Part shown: piece after piece, positions 50,831-59,061 of the stretch
Position numbering within the stretch: position 1 is the stretch's first letter
Layout of the letters: every line of letters begins with the position of its first letter
Source of the DNA: Roseovarius sp.
GTDB lineage: Bacteria; Pseudomonadota; Alphaproteobacteria; Rhodobacterales; Rhodobacteraceae
Length of the DNA: 64,000 nucleotides
NCBI RefSeq assembly: GCF_030373445.1
Contig: NZ_JAUCYU010000008.1
Coordinates: forward strand, 62,001-126,000
Direction of reading: 5' to 3'
The notes under the pieces: generated by a model
The model's database searches: none
Told to the model about the DNA's origin: nothing
What the model saw: only the letters and a program-made list of their open reading frames with translations
Program-made: the position numbers and the translations under genes

Positions 50831-50849
50831 CCCCGGGTCAAGCCCGGGG
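50831..50849. repeat. REP-like hairpin
   Basis: CCCCGGG (50831-50837) pairs with CCCGGGG (50843-50849) around loop TCAAG, 12 bp from the cysK stop. Constant-loop family in the opposite orientation. Confidence 0.6.
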
Positions 50850-50860
50850 CGGGCGCACAT

Positions 50861-51940
50861 TCACCCCATCTGGTACCCCGGCGTCGACTTCGAAATCGCC
50901 TCTTCCTCCTCGCTCATATCCTCCGGGATATCCTCGAACAAAGGCGTCGTCATGTACCGCTCCCCGGTATCCGGCAGCATGGCCAAAATCACCGTCCCCG
51001 GCTCCGCCTTCTCAGCCAGCCGCATGGCAATCGCGAAGGTCGACCCGCCGGACACGCCGGTGAATATCCCCTCCTTCGCCGCCAGCTTCCTCGCCCAGTC
51101 GATCCCCTCCGGCCCCGGCACCGGGATCAGTTCGTCGTAATACCCGTTGTCGATCGCCTCCTGCAGAACCAGCGGAATGAAATCCGGCGTCCAGCCCTGG
51201 ATCGGGTGCGGTTCAAACGCCGGGTGGCTCGCCGACGGCTGGCCCTTGCCATCACGCTCCTGCGCCGTGCCACTCGACACCAGCGCCGCGTTCGCGGGCT
51301 CGGACAGCACGATCTTCGTCTCCGGCCGCTCCTTCTTGAGCACCCGGCCCAGACCGCTGACCGTGCCGCCGGTGCCATAGCCGGTCACCACGTAATCCAG
51401 CCTGTGCCCCTCGAAATCGCCCATGATCTCGCGCGCCGTGGTGGCCTCGTGGATATCGGCGTTCGCCTCCGTCTCGAACTGGTGCGCCAGGAACCAGCCG
51501 TTCTTCTCTGCCAGCTCGACCGCCTTCTGGTACATGCCGAACCCCTTCTGCGCCTTGGGCGTCAGAACCACCTTCGCCCCCAGCATCCGCATCAGCCGCC
51601 GCCGCTCGATCGAGAAGCTTTCGGCCATCGTCACCACCAGCGGATAGCCCTTCGCGGCACAGACCATCGCCAGCCCGATCCCGGTATTGCCGCTCGTGGC
51701 CTCCACCACCGTCTGGCCGGGCTTGAGCGTGCCGTCCTTCTCCGCCGCCTCGATGATCGAAATCGCCAGCCGGTCCTTGACCGACGCCGCCGGGTTGAAC
51801 GCCTCGGCCTTCACGTAGACCTCCACCCCCTCGGGCGCGAGGTTGTTGACCCGGATCACCGGCGTATCGCCGATCGTGTCCACCACGCTGTCATAGAGCT
51901 TGCCGCGCCCCTTCGTCGTCCGCGTTCCGTCCTTGGCCAT
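50861..51940 (-). CDS. cysK: Cysteine synthase A (O-acetylserine sulfhydrylase)
   Basis: PLP enzyme making cysteine from O-acetylserine and sulfide. 359 residues with the PLP lysine K55 in NPAASVKDRLA, the substrate loop EATSGNTGIG and the phosphate loop GYGTGGTVSG. The family is usually about 310-345 residues; here the C-terminal region is longer and acidic (DIPEDMSEEEEAISK). ATG at 51940 has GGAGG five nt upstream. A related beta-synthase role cannot be fully excluded. Confidence 0.9.
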   Translation of the reverse strand: MAKDGTRTTKGRGKLYDSVVDTIGDTPVIRVNNLAPEGVEVYVKAEAFNPAASVKDRLAISIIEAAEKDGTLKPGQTVVEATSGNTGIGLAMVCAAKGYPLVVTMAESFSIERRRLMRMLGAKVVLTPKAQKGFGMYQKAVELAEKNGWFLAHQFETEANADIHEATTAREIMGDFEGHRLDYVVTGYGTGGTVSGLGRVLKKERPETKIVLSEPANAALVSSGTAQERDGKGQPSASHPAFEPHPIQGWTPDFIPLVLQEAIDNGYYDELIPVPGPEGIDWARKLAAKEGIFTGVSGGSTFAIAMRLAEKAEPGTVILAMLPDTGERYMTTPLFEDIPEDMSEEEEAISKSTPGYQMG

Positions 51941-52144
51941 GATCGCCTCCATCTGGGAAATTGCCGTCTCAATCGCCCGCAGCCTAGCACGCCACGGCCC
52001 GCCATGCTGCCTTTTCTCCGCTCCCGGACCGGAACAGCGTTCCGTGCAACCACGCACAGAGACGGATCGTATTCCGGCAATTGCGCAGCGCCCGGGCGGC
52101 GGCCTATCTTCCCCGTCAACAGATCACCGAAAGGCCCCCACGCC

Positions 52145-52630
52145 ATGACAGCCCCCGTCCACCCCGCCGCCCGCATCGGCCACGTCCACCTCAAGGTGGC
52201 CGACCTCGAACGCGCCATCGGCTTCTATGCCGGCGTCCTCGGCTTCGAGCTGCAACAGCGCTTCGGCCGCTCCGCCGCCTTCCTCTCGGCCGGCGGCTAC
52301 CACCACCATATCGGCCTCAACACCTGGGAAAGCGCGGGCGGCACGCCCCCGCCGCCGGGCCATACCGGCCTCTACCACACCGCCTTCCTCTACCCCGACC
52401 GCGCGCAGTTGGGCGACGCGCTCCGCCGCGTTGTCGAGGCGGGCATCCCGCTGACCGGCGCCGCCGACCACGGGGTGAGCGAGGCGATCTACCTCAACGA
52501 TCCCGACGGCAACGGCGTCGAGCTCTACCGCGACCGGCCCGAGGCCGAATGGCCCCGCGACCCCCAGGGCAACCTCGCCATGTCCAACGCCCCGCTCGAC
52601 CTCGAGGCATTGCTGGCCGAGGCGCCCTGA
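52145..52630 (+). CDS. VOC-family protein, CatE-like
   Basis: 161 residues. RIGHVHLKVADLERAIGFYAGVLGFEL opens a glyoxalase-fold module, with YHHHIGLNTWESAGG, LYHTAFLYPDR and a GNGVELYRDRP ending. The His and Glu metal ligands of the extradiol dioxygenase/glyoxalase superfamily are plausible. It resembles catechol-2,3-dioxygenase-like VOC proteins annotated as CatE. The 3' end is 47 bp before the ParB-like gene. Confidence 0.85.
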   Translation: MTAPVHPAARIGHVHLKVADLERAIGFYAGVLGFELQQRFGRSAAFLSAGGYHHHIGLNTWESAGGTPPPPGHTGLYHTAFLYPDRAQLGDALRRVVEAGIPLTGAADHGVSEAIYLNDPDGNGVELYRDRPEAEWPRDPQGNLAMSNAPLDLEALLAEAP

Positions 52631-52677
52631 CCCGCCTTGCATTGAGAAACGGCACCTCCGGCCCTATCTCGAACGGC

Positions 52678-54042
52678 ATGAGCCCAGAAGGACCAGACCC
52701 CGCCCCCGACCTGACCCCAACCCCCAAACCCGACCGCACGGACCACATCGACCGGGCCGTGGCCCGGGCCGGCGACGCCACCCATTTCGTGCCCGCCGAG
52801 TCCGGCTATCTCGAGGTGCCCGTGGTCGAGCTGGACCAGCGGCACCTCGTCTACCGCGCCGACAACGGCCGCGTCCTGTCGGAACTCACCGACGCCGCCC
52901 GGGCCCGCGACACCCCGCTCGACACCCTCAAGTCGAACGCCGACACCGGCGACATCCAGCACCTCCTGCATGACCTCCTGATCGACAAGGCCCGCGACCC
53001 CGGCGGCCCGATCTATGCCGAGCTCGAACGCTTCGGCCGCCAGACCGATCCCCTCCTGATCCGCGAGGACGGCACCGTGCTCAACGGCAACCGCCGCCTC
53101 GCCTCCATGCGCCAGCTTATCGCCACCGACCCCGACCGCTACGGCGGCTTCTCCACCGTCCGCGCCGCCGTCCTCCCCGAGGGGCTCACCGAACAGGAGA
53201 TCGAGTTCATCGAGGCCGCCCTCCAGATGGCCCCCGACCTCAAGCTCGATTACGGCTGGATCAACCGCCGTCTCAAGCTGCGCCAGCACGCCGCCGACAT
53301 GGGCCCCGACCGGGTGGTCGAGGCCTACCGCTTCCCCGGCCCCGACGCGATCGACCGCGAACTGGCCGAGCTCGCCCTCGCCGAGGACTACCTCGACTGG
53401 GTGGGCGAACCCGGCCGCTTCCAGCGCCTCGCCGCGCAGGAGGAAACCTTCACCGCCCTCCAGGCCCAGCTCGCCTCGGTCCAGCAGCCCCACCTCGCCA
53501 AGATCTGGCGCCGCATCGGCTTCGCCATGGTCCGCGCCCGCGACACGCTCGACCGCAACATCCTCCACTACTTCCCCTTCACCGACCCGGTGCCGCCCGT
53601 CACCCGCAACTGGGTGCCCCGCTCGCTGGCCGAGGATAACGGCATCGCCGAGCGCCAGCCCGAGGGCGAGAACCGCCCCCTCGACAAGCCCGGCGCCAAC
53701 CGCCTCCTGCCGCTGGTCAGCGATCCGGCCAGGGCCGAGAATACAGCCCTCGCCGCGATGGCCCTGATGGACACGCTCAAGGGCAACCAGGACCGCCTCC
53801 TGGGATTCACCCGCCTCCACAACCTCCTGCGCAGCGCCAACAAGACGCTGGAGGGCATGAAAGTCGACGAGCTGACCGAGGAACAACGCCGCGCCATCCG
53901 CGCCCAGCTTGCCGCGATCCAGCAATATACCGGCGCCGTCACCCCCGACGACGAGGCCCGCTACCACGCCGACCCGCAGGGCCCCGGCGTCCGCTCGACG
54001 GTGCGCAAGACGTGGAAACGGGCCCGGCGCCTGATCGAGTAG
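52678..54042 (+). CDS. Stand-alone ParB/sulfiredoxin-fold protein, unknown function
   Basis: 454 residues. After a Pro/Asp-rich start (1-25), a ParB-like N-terminal fold is suggested by YLEVPVVELD (43-52) and TDPLLIREDGTVLNGNRRLA (123-142), where the ParB/DndB-type nucleic-acid or nucleotide motif is GNRRLAS. The rest is helical and without a recognised DNA-binding domain. It is not the chromosome-partition ParB: no parA, and the usual helix-turn-helix is not evident. Similar proteins are often annotated only as ParB/Srx-domain proteins. Function unknown; it follows a VOC gene. Confidence 0.7.
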   Translation: MSPEGPDPAPDLTPTPKPDRTDHIDRAVARAGDATHFVPAESGYLEVPVVELDQRHLVYRADNGRVLSELTDAARARDTPLDTLKSNADTGDIQHLLHDLLIDKARDPGGPIYAELERFGRQTDPLLIREDGTVLNGNRRLASMRQLIATDPDRYGGFSTVRAAVLPEGLTEQEIEFIEAALQMAPDLKLDYGWINRRLKLRQHAADMGPDRVVEAYRFPGPDAIDRELAELALAEDYLDWVGEPGRFQRLAAQEETFTALQAQLASVQQPHLAKIWRRIGFAMVRARDTLDRNILHYFPFTDPVPPVTRNWVPRSLAEDNGIAERQPEGENRPLDKPGANRLLPLVSDPARAENTALAAMALMDTLKGNQDRLLGFTRLHNLLRSANKTLEGMKVDELTEEQRRAIRAQLAAIQQYTGAVTPDDEARYHADPQGPGVRSTVRKTWKRARRLIE

Positions 54043-54352
54043 CACCGCCGGGATTTTCCCCCTCGCCCTCCCCTTATCCCACCCCGGTGTGATTGAAGCG
54101 CGCCGCGCCCCCATGGTAGCGCGGGTCATGGTCCGGCTACGGCTCGGCTCGACGCTCGGAAAGGCAAAGCGGCGTGCAACGCCGGCCCCCCGGCCGTCAG
54201 GGCCCCGCCAGCGGCCCCGAAAGCAATAGCTACCCCGGACGGCGTCAATTCCCGGCGCCTTTCGGACAATCTTCAAACCAGGCATTGAACAAGAGCAGCG
54301 ACTTTCCCCGACCAACTTTCAGTGCCGCTCATTCCATGGGAGGCCAGACATC
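54043..54352. other. 310-bp gap before a secreted protein gene
   Basis: No gene recognised. GC-rich at the left and less so near 54270-54340. It presumably contains the promoter of the 54353 gene, but no clear elements stand out. An ATG-adjacent GGGAGG near 54339 is the likely ribosome binding site. Confidence 0.4.
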
Positions 54353-54715
54353 ATGAAAACCAAACTGACTCATGCCATCGCCGCCGCGTTGCTGTTGGCC
54401 GGTATCAGCGGGGAGGCCACCGCCCAGACAAGCGGGCCCCAGATCAAGTGGCAGCGCGAGGTCAACCTGACCGTCGGCCAGTCCATGGTCGTCTACGGCT
54501 TCCGCGGCGATTGCGGCAGCTACCCGGCGAGCAACTCGATCCGCGTTCCGGCCACCTCGACCGGCAATTTCACCCTCGGCCGCAAGGGCTGGCGCAACAG
54601 CGGGAACTGCAACGGCCCCACCCCGGCGGTCGAGCTTATCTTCAACGCCACCACGCCCGGCCGCGAAACGGTCAGGATCCAGGGCGACCCGGTGCGCATC
54701 AGGGTCTCGCAGTAA
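54353..54715 (+). CDS. Small secreted protein of unknown function
   Basis: 120 residues. Signal peptide MKTKLTHAIAAALLLAGISG ends near ATAQ. The mature part (about 95 residues) is beta-rich (VNLTVGQSMVVYGFRG, VELIFNATTPGRETVRIQG) and has two cysteines, GDCGS and SGNCNG, that could form a disulfide in the periplasm or outside. No family recognised. Flanked by gaps on both sides, so likely a single-gene unit. Confidence 0.75.
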   Translation: MKTKLTHAIAAALLLAGISGEATAQTSGPQIKWQREVNLTVGQSMVVYGFRGDCGSYPASNSIRVPATSTGNFTLGRKGWRNSGNCNGPTPAVELIFNATTPGRETVRIQGDPVRIRVSQ

Positions 54716-54859
54716 TACCCCGCCATCGGGCTGAACGCTGAAGGTCGGAGGCGGCGCACCGCTGCAACGGAGCCCGCCCCCGATCACCTGCCCGTGCAGC
54801 GTGGAAGACAAACGGCGCCCCACGCGCTACACCAAGGCGGCACCAACGCGGAGACCGCC

Positions 54860-55891
54860 ATGACCACCCCGGAAACCCCCTTGCAGGCGGGCTTCACCAT
54901 GCCCGCAGAATGGGCACCCCACGCCCGCACCTGGATGATGTGGCCCTGCCGGGCCGAGGTCTGGGCCGACATGGACGCCACCCGCCGCAACTACGGCGAC
55001 GTGGCCCACGCCATCCGCGAGTTCGAACCCGTCACCATGCTTGTCCGGCCCGAGGACGAAGCCGGCGCCCGCGCCCTCCTCGGCTCTGATATCGACCTCC
55101 TGCCCCACCCCATAGACGACAGCTGGGCCCGCGACGCCGGCCCCTGCTTCCTCACCGACGCGACAGGCCAACGCGCCGGCACCAGCTTCCGCTTCAACGC
55201 CTGGGGCGGCAAGTACGCGCCCTACGACGGCGACGACAGCGCCTCCGACGCCATCCTCGCCGCCGCCGGCGTCCGCGCCTTCACGTCGCAACTCATCGCC
55301 GAGGGCGGCGGCATCACCACCGACGGCGAAGGCACCATCATCACCACCCGCAGCTGCTTTCCCAACGCCAACCGCAACCCCGGCTGGACACTCGAGCAGA
55401 TCGAAACCGAACTGAAGGAGATGCTGGGCGCCGAGAAGGTCATCTGGCTCCCCGGCAACACGGAAGAAACCGAAACCGACGGCCATGTTGACGGCATCGC
55501 CATGTTCCTCGCCCCCGGCCTGCTGATGGTGCAGGGCAATGACCGCCCCGACCACCACTGGCGCCACATCCACGCCGCCAACCTCGCGGCCCTCGACGGC
55601 CAGACCGACGCGCGCGGCCGCCCGCTGAAACTCGTCCACTGCCCCGACGCCTTCGATTACGACACCGACAGCGACAATTTCTGCGATTCCTACGTGAACG
55701 CCTATATCTGCAACGGCGCCGTCATCGTCCCGCAATACAACCTGCCCGAAGACGGGCGGGTGCGCGAACTCTTCGAGGAACACCTCCCCAACCACGACGT
55801 CCGCATGGTCGATATCACCACGCTCGCCACCGGCGGCGGCGGCATCCACTGCATCACCCAACAGGAACCCGCAACACCCCGAAATCTTTAA
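54860..55891 (+). CDS. aguA: Agmatine deiminase
   Basis: Converts agmatine to N-carbamoylputrescine and ammonia in arginine-to-putrescine metabolism. 343 residues of the guanidine-deiminase fold. The nucleophile Cys is in GGGGIHCITQQEP near the C-terminus. Other motifs are PAEWAPHARTWMMWP, DDSWARDAGP, NAWGGKY and GHVDGIAMFLAPG. ATG at 54860 is chosen over the open frame at 54794. The stop codon lies inside the first arm of a palindrome. Confidence 0.93.
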   Translation: MTTPETPLQAGFTMPAEWAPHARTWMMWPCRAEVWADMDATRRNYGDVAHAIREFEPVTMLVRPEDEAGARALLGSDIDLLPHPIDDSWARDAGPCFLTDATGQRAGTSFRFNAWGGKYAPYDGDDSASDAILAAAGVRAFTSQLIAEGGGITTDGEGTIITTRSCFPNANRNPGWTLEQIETELKEMLGAEKVIWLPGNTEETETDGHVDGIAMFLAPGLLMVQGNDRPDHHWRHIHAANLAALDGQTDARGRPLKLVHCPDAFDYDTDSDNFCDSYVNAYICNGAVIVPQYNLPEDGRVRELFEEHLPNHDVRMVDITTLATGGGGIHCITQQEPATPRNL

Positions 55892-55924
55892 AAGATTTCG
55901 CCCCGCATTCTTTTAAAGAATGCG
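55880..55924. repeat. Twin 21-bp palindromes with TCTTT/AAAGA core, locus B
   Basis: CGAAATCTTT pairs with AAAGATTTCG around A (55880-55900). After the spacer CCC, CGCATTCTTT pairs with AAAGAATGCG around T (55904-55924). Same 21-3-21 geometry and cores as 37926-37970, with compensating arm changes. It covers the aguA stop codon (55889-55891) and lies between convergent genes. Confidence 0.72.
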
Positions 55925-55929
55925 CCACC

Positions 55930-56679
55930 TCACCCCGGCAACGTCACCACCAACGCCCCGCGCCCCGTCGCCACCACCGTGTGCTCGTACTGAACCGCCT
56001 GCGCCGCGGGCTCGGCATACAGCGTCCAGCCGTCACCGCGCTCCTCGGCCCACAGCCCGCCTGTCGACAGGAACGGCTCCACCGTGAACACCAGCCCCTT
56101 TTCGATCCGCCGCCGCTCCCCCTTCACCGCCCATGTGGGGATCGTCTCGGGATACTCGTGCAACGACCGCCCCACCCCGTGGCTCGCAAGGTTGCGGATC
56201 AGCGTATAGCCCCGCTTCGACGAAAACGCCTCGATCGCCCGCCCGATCCCCGCCAGCGGGCGCCCGGCGCCCACCTGCGCGATGCCGATCTGCATCGCCC
56301 GCCTCCCGTCCCGGCACAGCCGGTCGAGCGACGCCGCCACCGGCTTCACGCGAAAGGTTGCGCCGGTATCGGCGAAATACCCGTCCTTCGAGGCCGAGAC
56401 GTCGATATTCACCAAATCCCCCGCCGCGATCACCCGCTCGCCGGGGATGCCGTGGGCGATCTCCTCGTTGACGCTGATGCAGGTGGCGCCCGGAAAGCCA
56501 TAAACCGCCTCCGGCGCGGGCTCGGCACCGTGGGCGTCGAGATAATCGCGCCCGATCAAGTCCAGCTCCGCCGTGGTCATCCCCGGCTCCATCGCCTTCG
56601 CCATGGTCTGCATGGTATTGGCGACGATCCGGCCGATGACCCGCAGGCCCTCAAGCTCGTCTTCATGGGTAATGGTCAT
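55930..56679 (-). CDS. map: Methionine aminopeptidase, type I
   Basis: Removes the initiator Met from new proteins. 249 residues. The five metal ligands are visible: Asp in VNIDVSAS, Asp in YFADTGATF, His in SHGVGRSLHE, Glu in FTVEPFLS and Glu in VQYEHTVV. ATG at 56679. It stands apart from the ribosomal-protein operon and could be one of several paralogues. Next gene upstream is DUF1992. Confidence 0.94.
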   Translation of the reverse strand: MTITHEDELEGLRVIGRIVANTMQTMAKAMEPGMTTAELDLIGRDYLDAHGAEPAPEAVYGFPGATCISVNEEIAHGIPGERVIAAGDLVNIDVSASKDGYFADTGATFRVKPVAASLDRLCRDGRRAMQIGIAQVGAGRPLAGIGRAIEAFSSKRGYTLIRNLASHGVGRSLHEYPETIPTWAVKGERRRIEKGLVFTVEPFLSTGGLWAEERGDGWTLYAEPAAQAVQYEHTVVATGRGALVVTLPG

Positions 56680-56718
56680 GGCCCGGCCCTCCGTCGCGTT
56701 GTCGAAATCGCGGGCCGC

Positions 56719-57021
56719 TCACCCGTAACGCTTCCAAGTCTCCATCTCGATCGCCTTGCGCATCTCCAGCCCGGAAATCTCGGTCTGGATCGCCCGCCGC
56801 TCCTCCGGATCGCTTGCCGCCGCCAGCCGCGCCCTCGCCTCTTCGATCTTCCGCCGCAGCTCGGAAAACGGCGTCATCGCCCCGCTCTCCGCATAGACAT
56901 GCGCGAACGGGTCGGCGTTCAGGCTGCTTTCGGCAATCGGCTTGCCGGCCCCTTTCAGATCGTCGAGGTCGCCATTCTCCTGCGCCCGCCGGAAGGCCGC
57001 TTCGATGAGAGAGTTGAACAT
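56719..57021 (-). CDS. DUF1992 (DnaJC28-like conserved domain) protein
   Basis: 100 residues. FNSLIEAAFRRAQENGDLDDLKGAGKPI is the DUF1992 hallmark, followed by a helical part (PFSELRRKIEEARARLAAA) and WKRYG at the end. The family is found alone in bacteria and in human DNAJC28; function is not established. Likely cytoplasmic. Confidence 0.88.
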   Translation of the reverse strand: MFNSLIEAAFRRAQENGDLDDLKGAGKPIAESSLNADPFAHVYAESGAMTPFSELRRKIEEARARLAAASDPEERRAIQTEISGLEMRKAIEMETWKRYG

Positions 57022-57110
57022 GGTCCAGGGCCTTTCATGGCTGGGTTCTCAGAACAGATAGGCACCCGCCCCGCCCGGCTCAAGCGCCCGCGACACTCTG
57101 CGCGGCCGCC

Positions 57111-58034
57111 TTACCCGCCCCGGCCCAGCCGGAAATCCGTCCATAGCGGGTAATGGTCCGACGGCCACGTCTCGCCCACCTGCGCGGTGCCCGTCCCCGT
57201 CCGCCCCAGCGGCACGGCGCGGTCGTCGTGCAGCATGTGGTCGATCGCCCCGAACAGGTGCAGCCCCTCGTTGAAATGAAACGTCGCCCCCCGCTGGCTG
57301 GCCCGCTGGAAGCCGCCCTCGTAGAAAATCCTCAGCGCCCGCGAATTCCGCCGCGCGTTGAAATCCCCCGCCACCAGCACCGCGTCGCCCCGCGCCCGGG
57401 CCACCTCCGCCATCTGCAGCACCCGCTCGGCCGAACGCAGCCGCTGCGTCGTGTCGATGAAATGGAAATGCACGTTGAACACCGTCACCGCCCGCCCGCT
57501 CTCCCGGTGCCGAAGCCGCGCCCATGTCACCGCGTCCGGATACCCGGCAATCGCCCGGATCGAGCGGAACCGCGCATCCGGCCGCGAGAAGAAGGCGAAC
57601 CCGTCATCCAGCAGCCGGAACGCCCCCGGCCGGTAGAAGATCGGCTGCCCCACCTCCACGCCGCGGCCGAAATCCGTGGCGGCAACCCGGTACTCCGGCA
57701 ACGCCCCCAGCAGCCACGCCTCCCATGCATCCGCCCCGGCGCCCTGCCCGCGCGTCTCCAGCTCCTGGAAGGTAACGATATCCGCCCCGATCTGGCGCAC
57801 CTGCGCCACCAGCGGCCCGCGCCGCTTCTGCCATTCCGACAGGCCCCACTCGTCCCCCGGCCCGGCATCGAGGTCGAGGTAATGCACGTTATAGGTCGCC
57901 ATCCGGAAATCCGCCCGCGCCGGCACCGCGCCCGCCACCTGCGGCGGCGCCCCGGCACAGCCCGCCAGCCACGCAAGCCCGAGCACACCCAGCCACCATC
58001 CAAGGCCCGCACGGGCCCCCGCCACTCGTCCCAT
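57111..58034 (-). CDS. Endonuclease/exonuclease/phosphatase-family lipoprotein
   Basis: 307 residues. A signal peptide ends in the lipobox LAWLAGC. The DNase I-like fold follows: MATYNVHYLDL, TFQELETRG (catalytic Glu), NVHFHFID, VLVAGDFNARRNSRAL, IDHMLHDD and WPSDHYPLW (catalytic Asp-His). It could be a surface or periplasmic nuclease or a phosphodiesterase; substrate unknown. It diverges from the aminotransferase gene by 158 bp. Confidence 0.86.
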   Translation of the reverse strand: MGRVAGARAGLGWWLGVLGLAWLAGCAGAPPQVAGAVPARADFRMATYNVHYLDLDAGPGDEWGLSEWQKRRGPLVAQVRQIGADIVTFQELETRGQGAGADAWEAWLLGALPEYRVAATDFGRGVEVGQPIFYRPGAFRLLDDGFAFFSRPDARFRSIRAIAGYPDAVTWARLRHRESGRAVTVFNVHFHFIDTTQRLRSAERVLQMAEVARARGDAVLVAGDFNARRNSRALRIFYEGGFQRASQRGATFHFNEGLHLFGAIDHMLHDDRAVPLGRTGTGTAQVGETWPSDHYPLWTDFRLGRGG

Positions 58035-58192
58035 CGATCACCCTTCGCGCGCCCGGCCTGCCGCCGGAACCTCGCCATGACCAATACCCGCCCGGCGCCC
58101 GGCCTGTCACCCGCTTTCGCGCCCCGCCCCCTCTGGACGCCACCGCGCGCCCGGCCTAACCTGCCCCCGAATTGACGAGGGGAGACTGCGCC

Positions 58193-59056
58193 ATGCCCAC
58201 AGGCACCAACATCAAGACCTATTTCAACGGCACCTGGCACGACGCCGACATCGCCGTGATGAACGCCGCCGATCACGGCATGTGGCTGGGCTCCAATGTG
58301 TTCGACGGCGCCCGCCTCGCCCACGGACTCACCCCCGATCTCGACAAGCACTGCGCCCGCGTCAACGCCTCCGCCGAGGCACTGATGGTCACCCCCACCG
58401 TCACCACCGAGGAAATGGTCGAGATCGTTCACGAGGGGCTGAAAATGTACCCGAAAGACACCGCCGTCTACATCCGCCCGATGTACTGGGCCATCGACGG
58501 CGGTATGTCCGCCATCGTGCCCAAGGACGACAGCCGCACCGGCTTCGCCATCTCGCTCGAGGAAATCCCGATGGCCGCCCCCGACGCCTCCGCCACCCTC
58601 ACCCGCACCCGCTTCCGCCGCCCGGTGCTCGAGGATGCGGTCGTCAACGCCAAGGCCGCCTGCCTCTACCCCAACAACGCCCGCATGCTGGCCGAGGCCC
58701 GCGACAAGGGCTTCACCAACGCGCTCGTCGCCGACGCCCTCGGCAATGTCGCCGAGGCCGCCACCGCCAATGTCTTCGCCGTCAAGGATGGCGAGGTCTT
58801 CACGCCGGTCCCCAACGGCACGTTCCTCTCGGGCATCACCCGCGCGCGCCACATCACCAACCTCCGCGCCGATGGCGTCACCGTCCACGAGACCGTCATG
58901 TCCTTCGACGATTTCCACGACGCCGACGAGATCTTCCTCTCCGGCAACATGATGAAGGTCACCCCCATCACCGCCTTCGACGACACCAGCTACCAGGTCG
59001 GCCCGGTCACCCGCCGCGTGCGCGACATGTACTGGGACTGGGCCGCCTCGGCCTGA
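58193..59056 (+). CDS. Class IV aminotransferase (branched-chain type)
   Basis: 287 residues of the IlvE/DAAT PLP fold. MNAADHGMWLGSNVFDGAR opens the domain. The PLP lysine is probably in VVNAKAACLYPNNARML, and NVAEAATANVFAVKDGEVFTP with FLSGITR binds the phosphate. It could be the branched-chain aminotransferase or a D-amino-acid enzyme. ATG at 58193 follows GAGGGGAG. It is only 5 bp before the flavoenzyme gene, so likely one operon, suggesting joint amine or amino-acid catabolism. Confidence 0.83.
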   Translation: MPTGTNIKTYFNGTWHDADIAVMNAADHGMWLGSNVFDGARLAHGLTPDLDKHCARVNASAEALMVTPTVTTEEMVEIVHEGLKMYPKDTAVYIRPMYWAIDGGMSAIVPKDDSRTGFAISLEEIPMAAPDASATLTRTRFRRPVLEDAVVNAKAACLYPNNARMLAEARDKGFTNALVADALGNVAEAATANVFAVKDGEVFTPVPNGTFLSGITRARHITNLRADGVTVHETVMSFDDFHDADEIFLSGNMMKVTPITAFDDTSYQVGPVTRRVRDMYWDWAASA

Positions 59057-59061
59057 CATCC

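Larger units (their letters stand above)
50434..50860. other. 427-bp gap with REP-like palindromes, no gene
   Basis: No credible coding frame. It holds at least three GC-rich hairpins (50448-50466, 50722-50743, 50831-50849). A GGTTGGTGCC-AACC palindrome near 50761 resembles the repeats at 23842-24009. Looks like an accumulation site of REP-type elements between convergent genes. Confidence 0.6.

Noticed and set aside
54791..54860. Possible tRNA-like sequence before agmatine deiminase
   Set aside because: A GGCACCA stretch drew attention, but no T-loop motif or closing acceptor stem could be formed.
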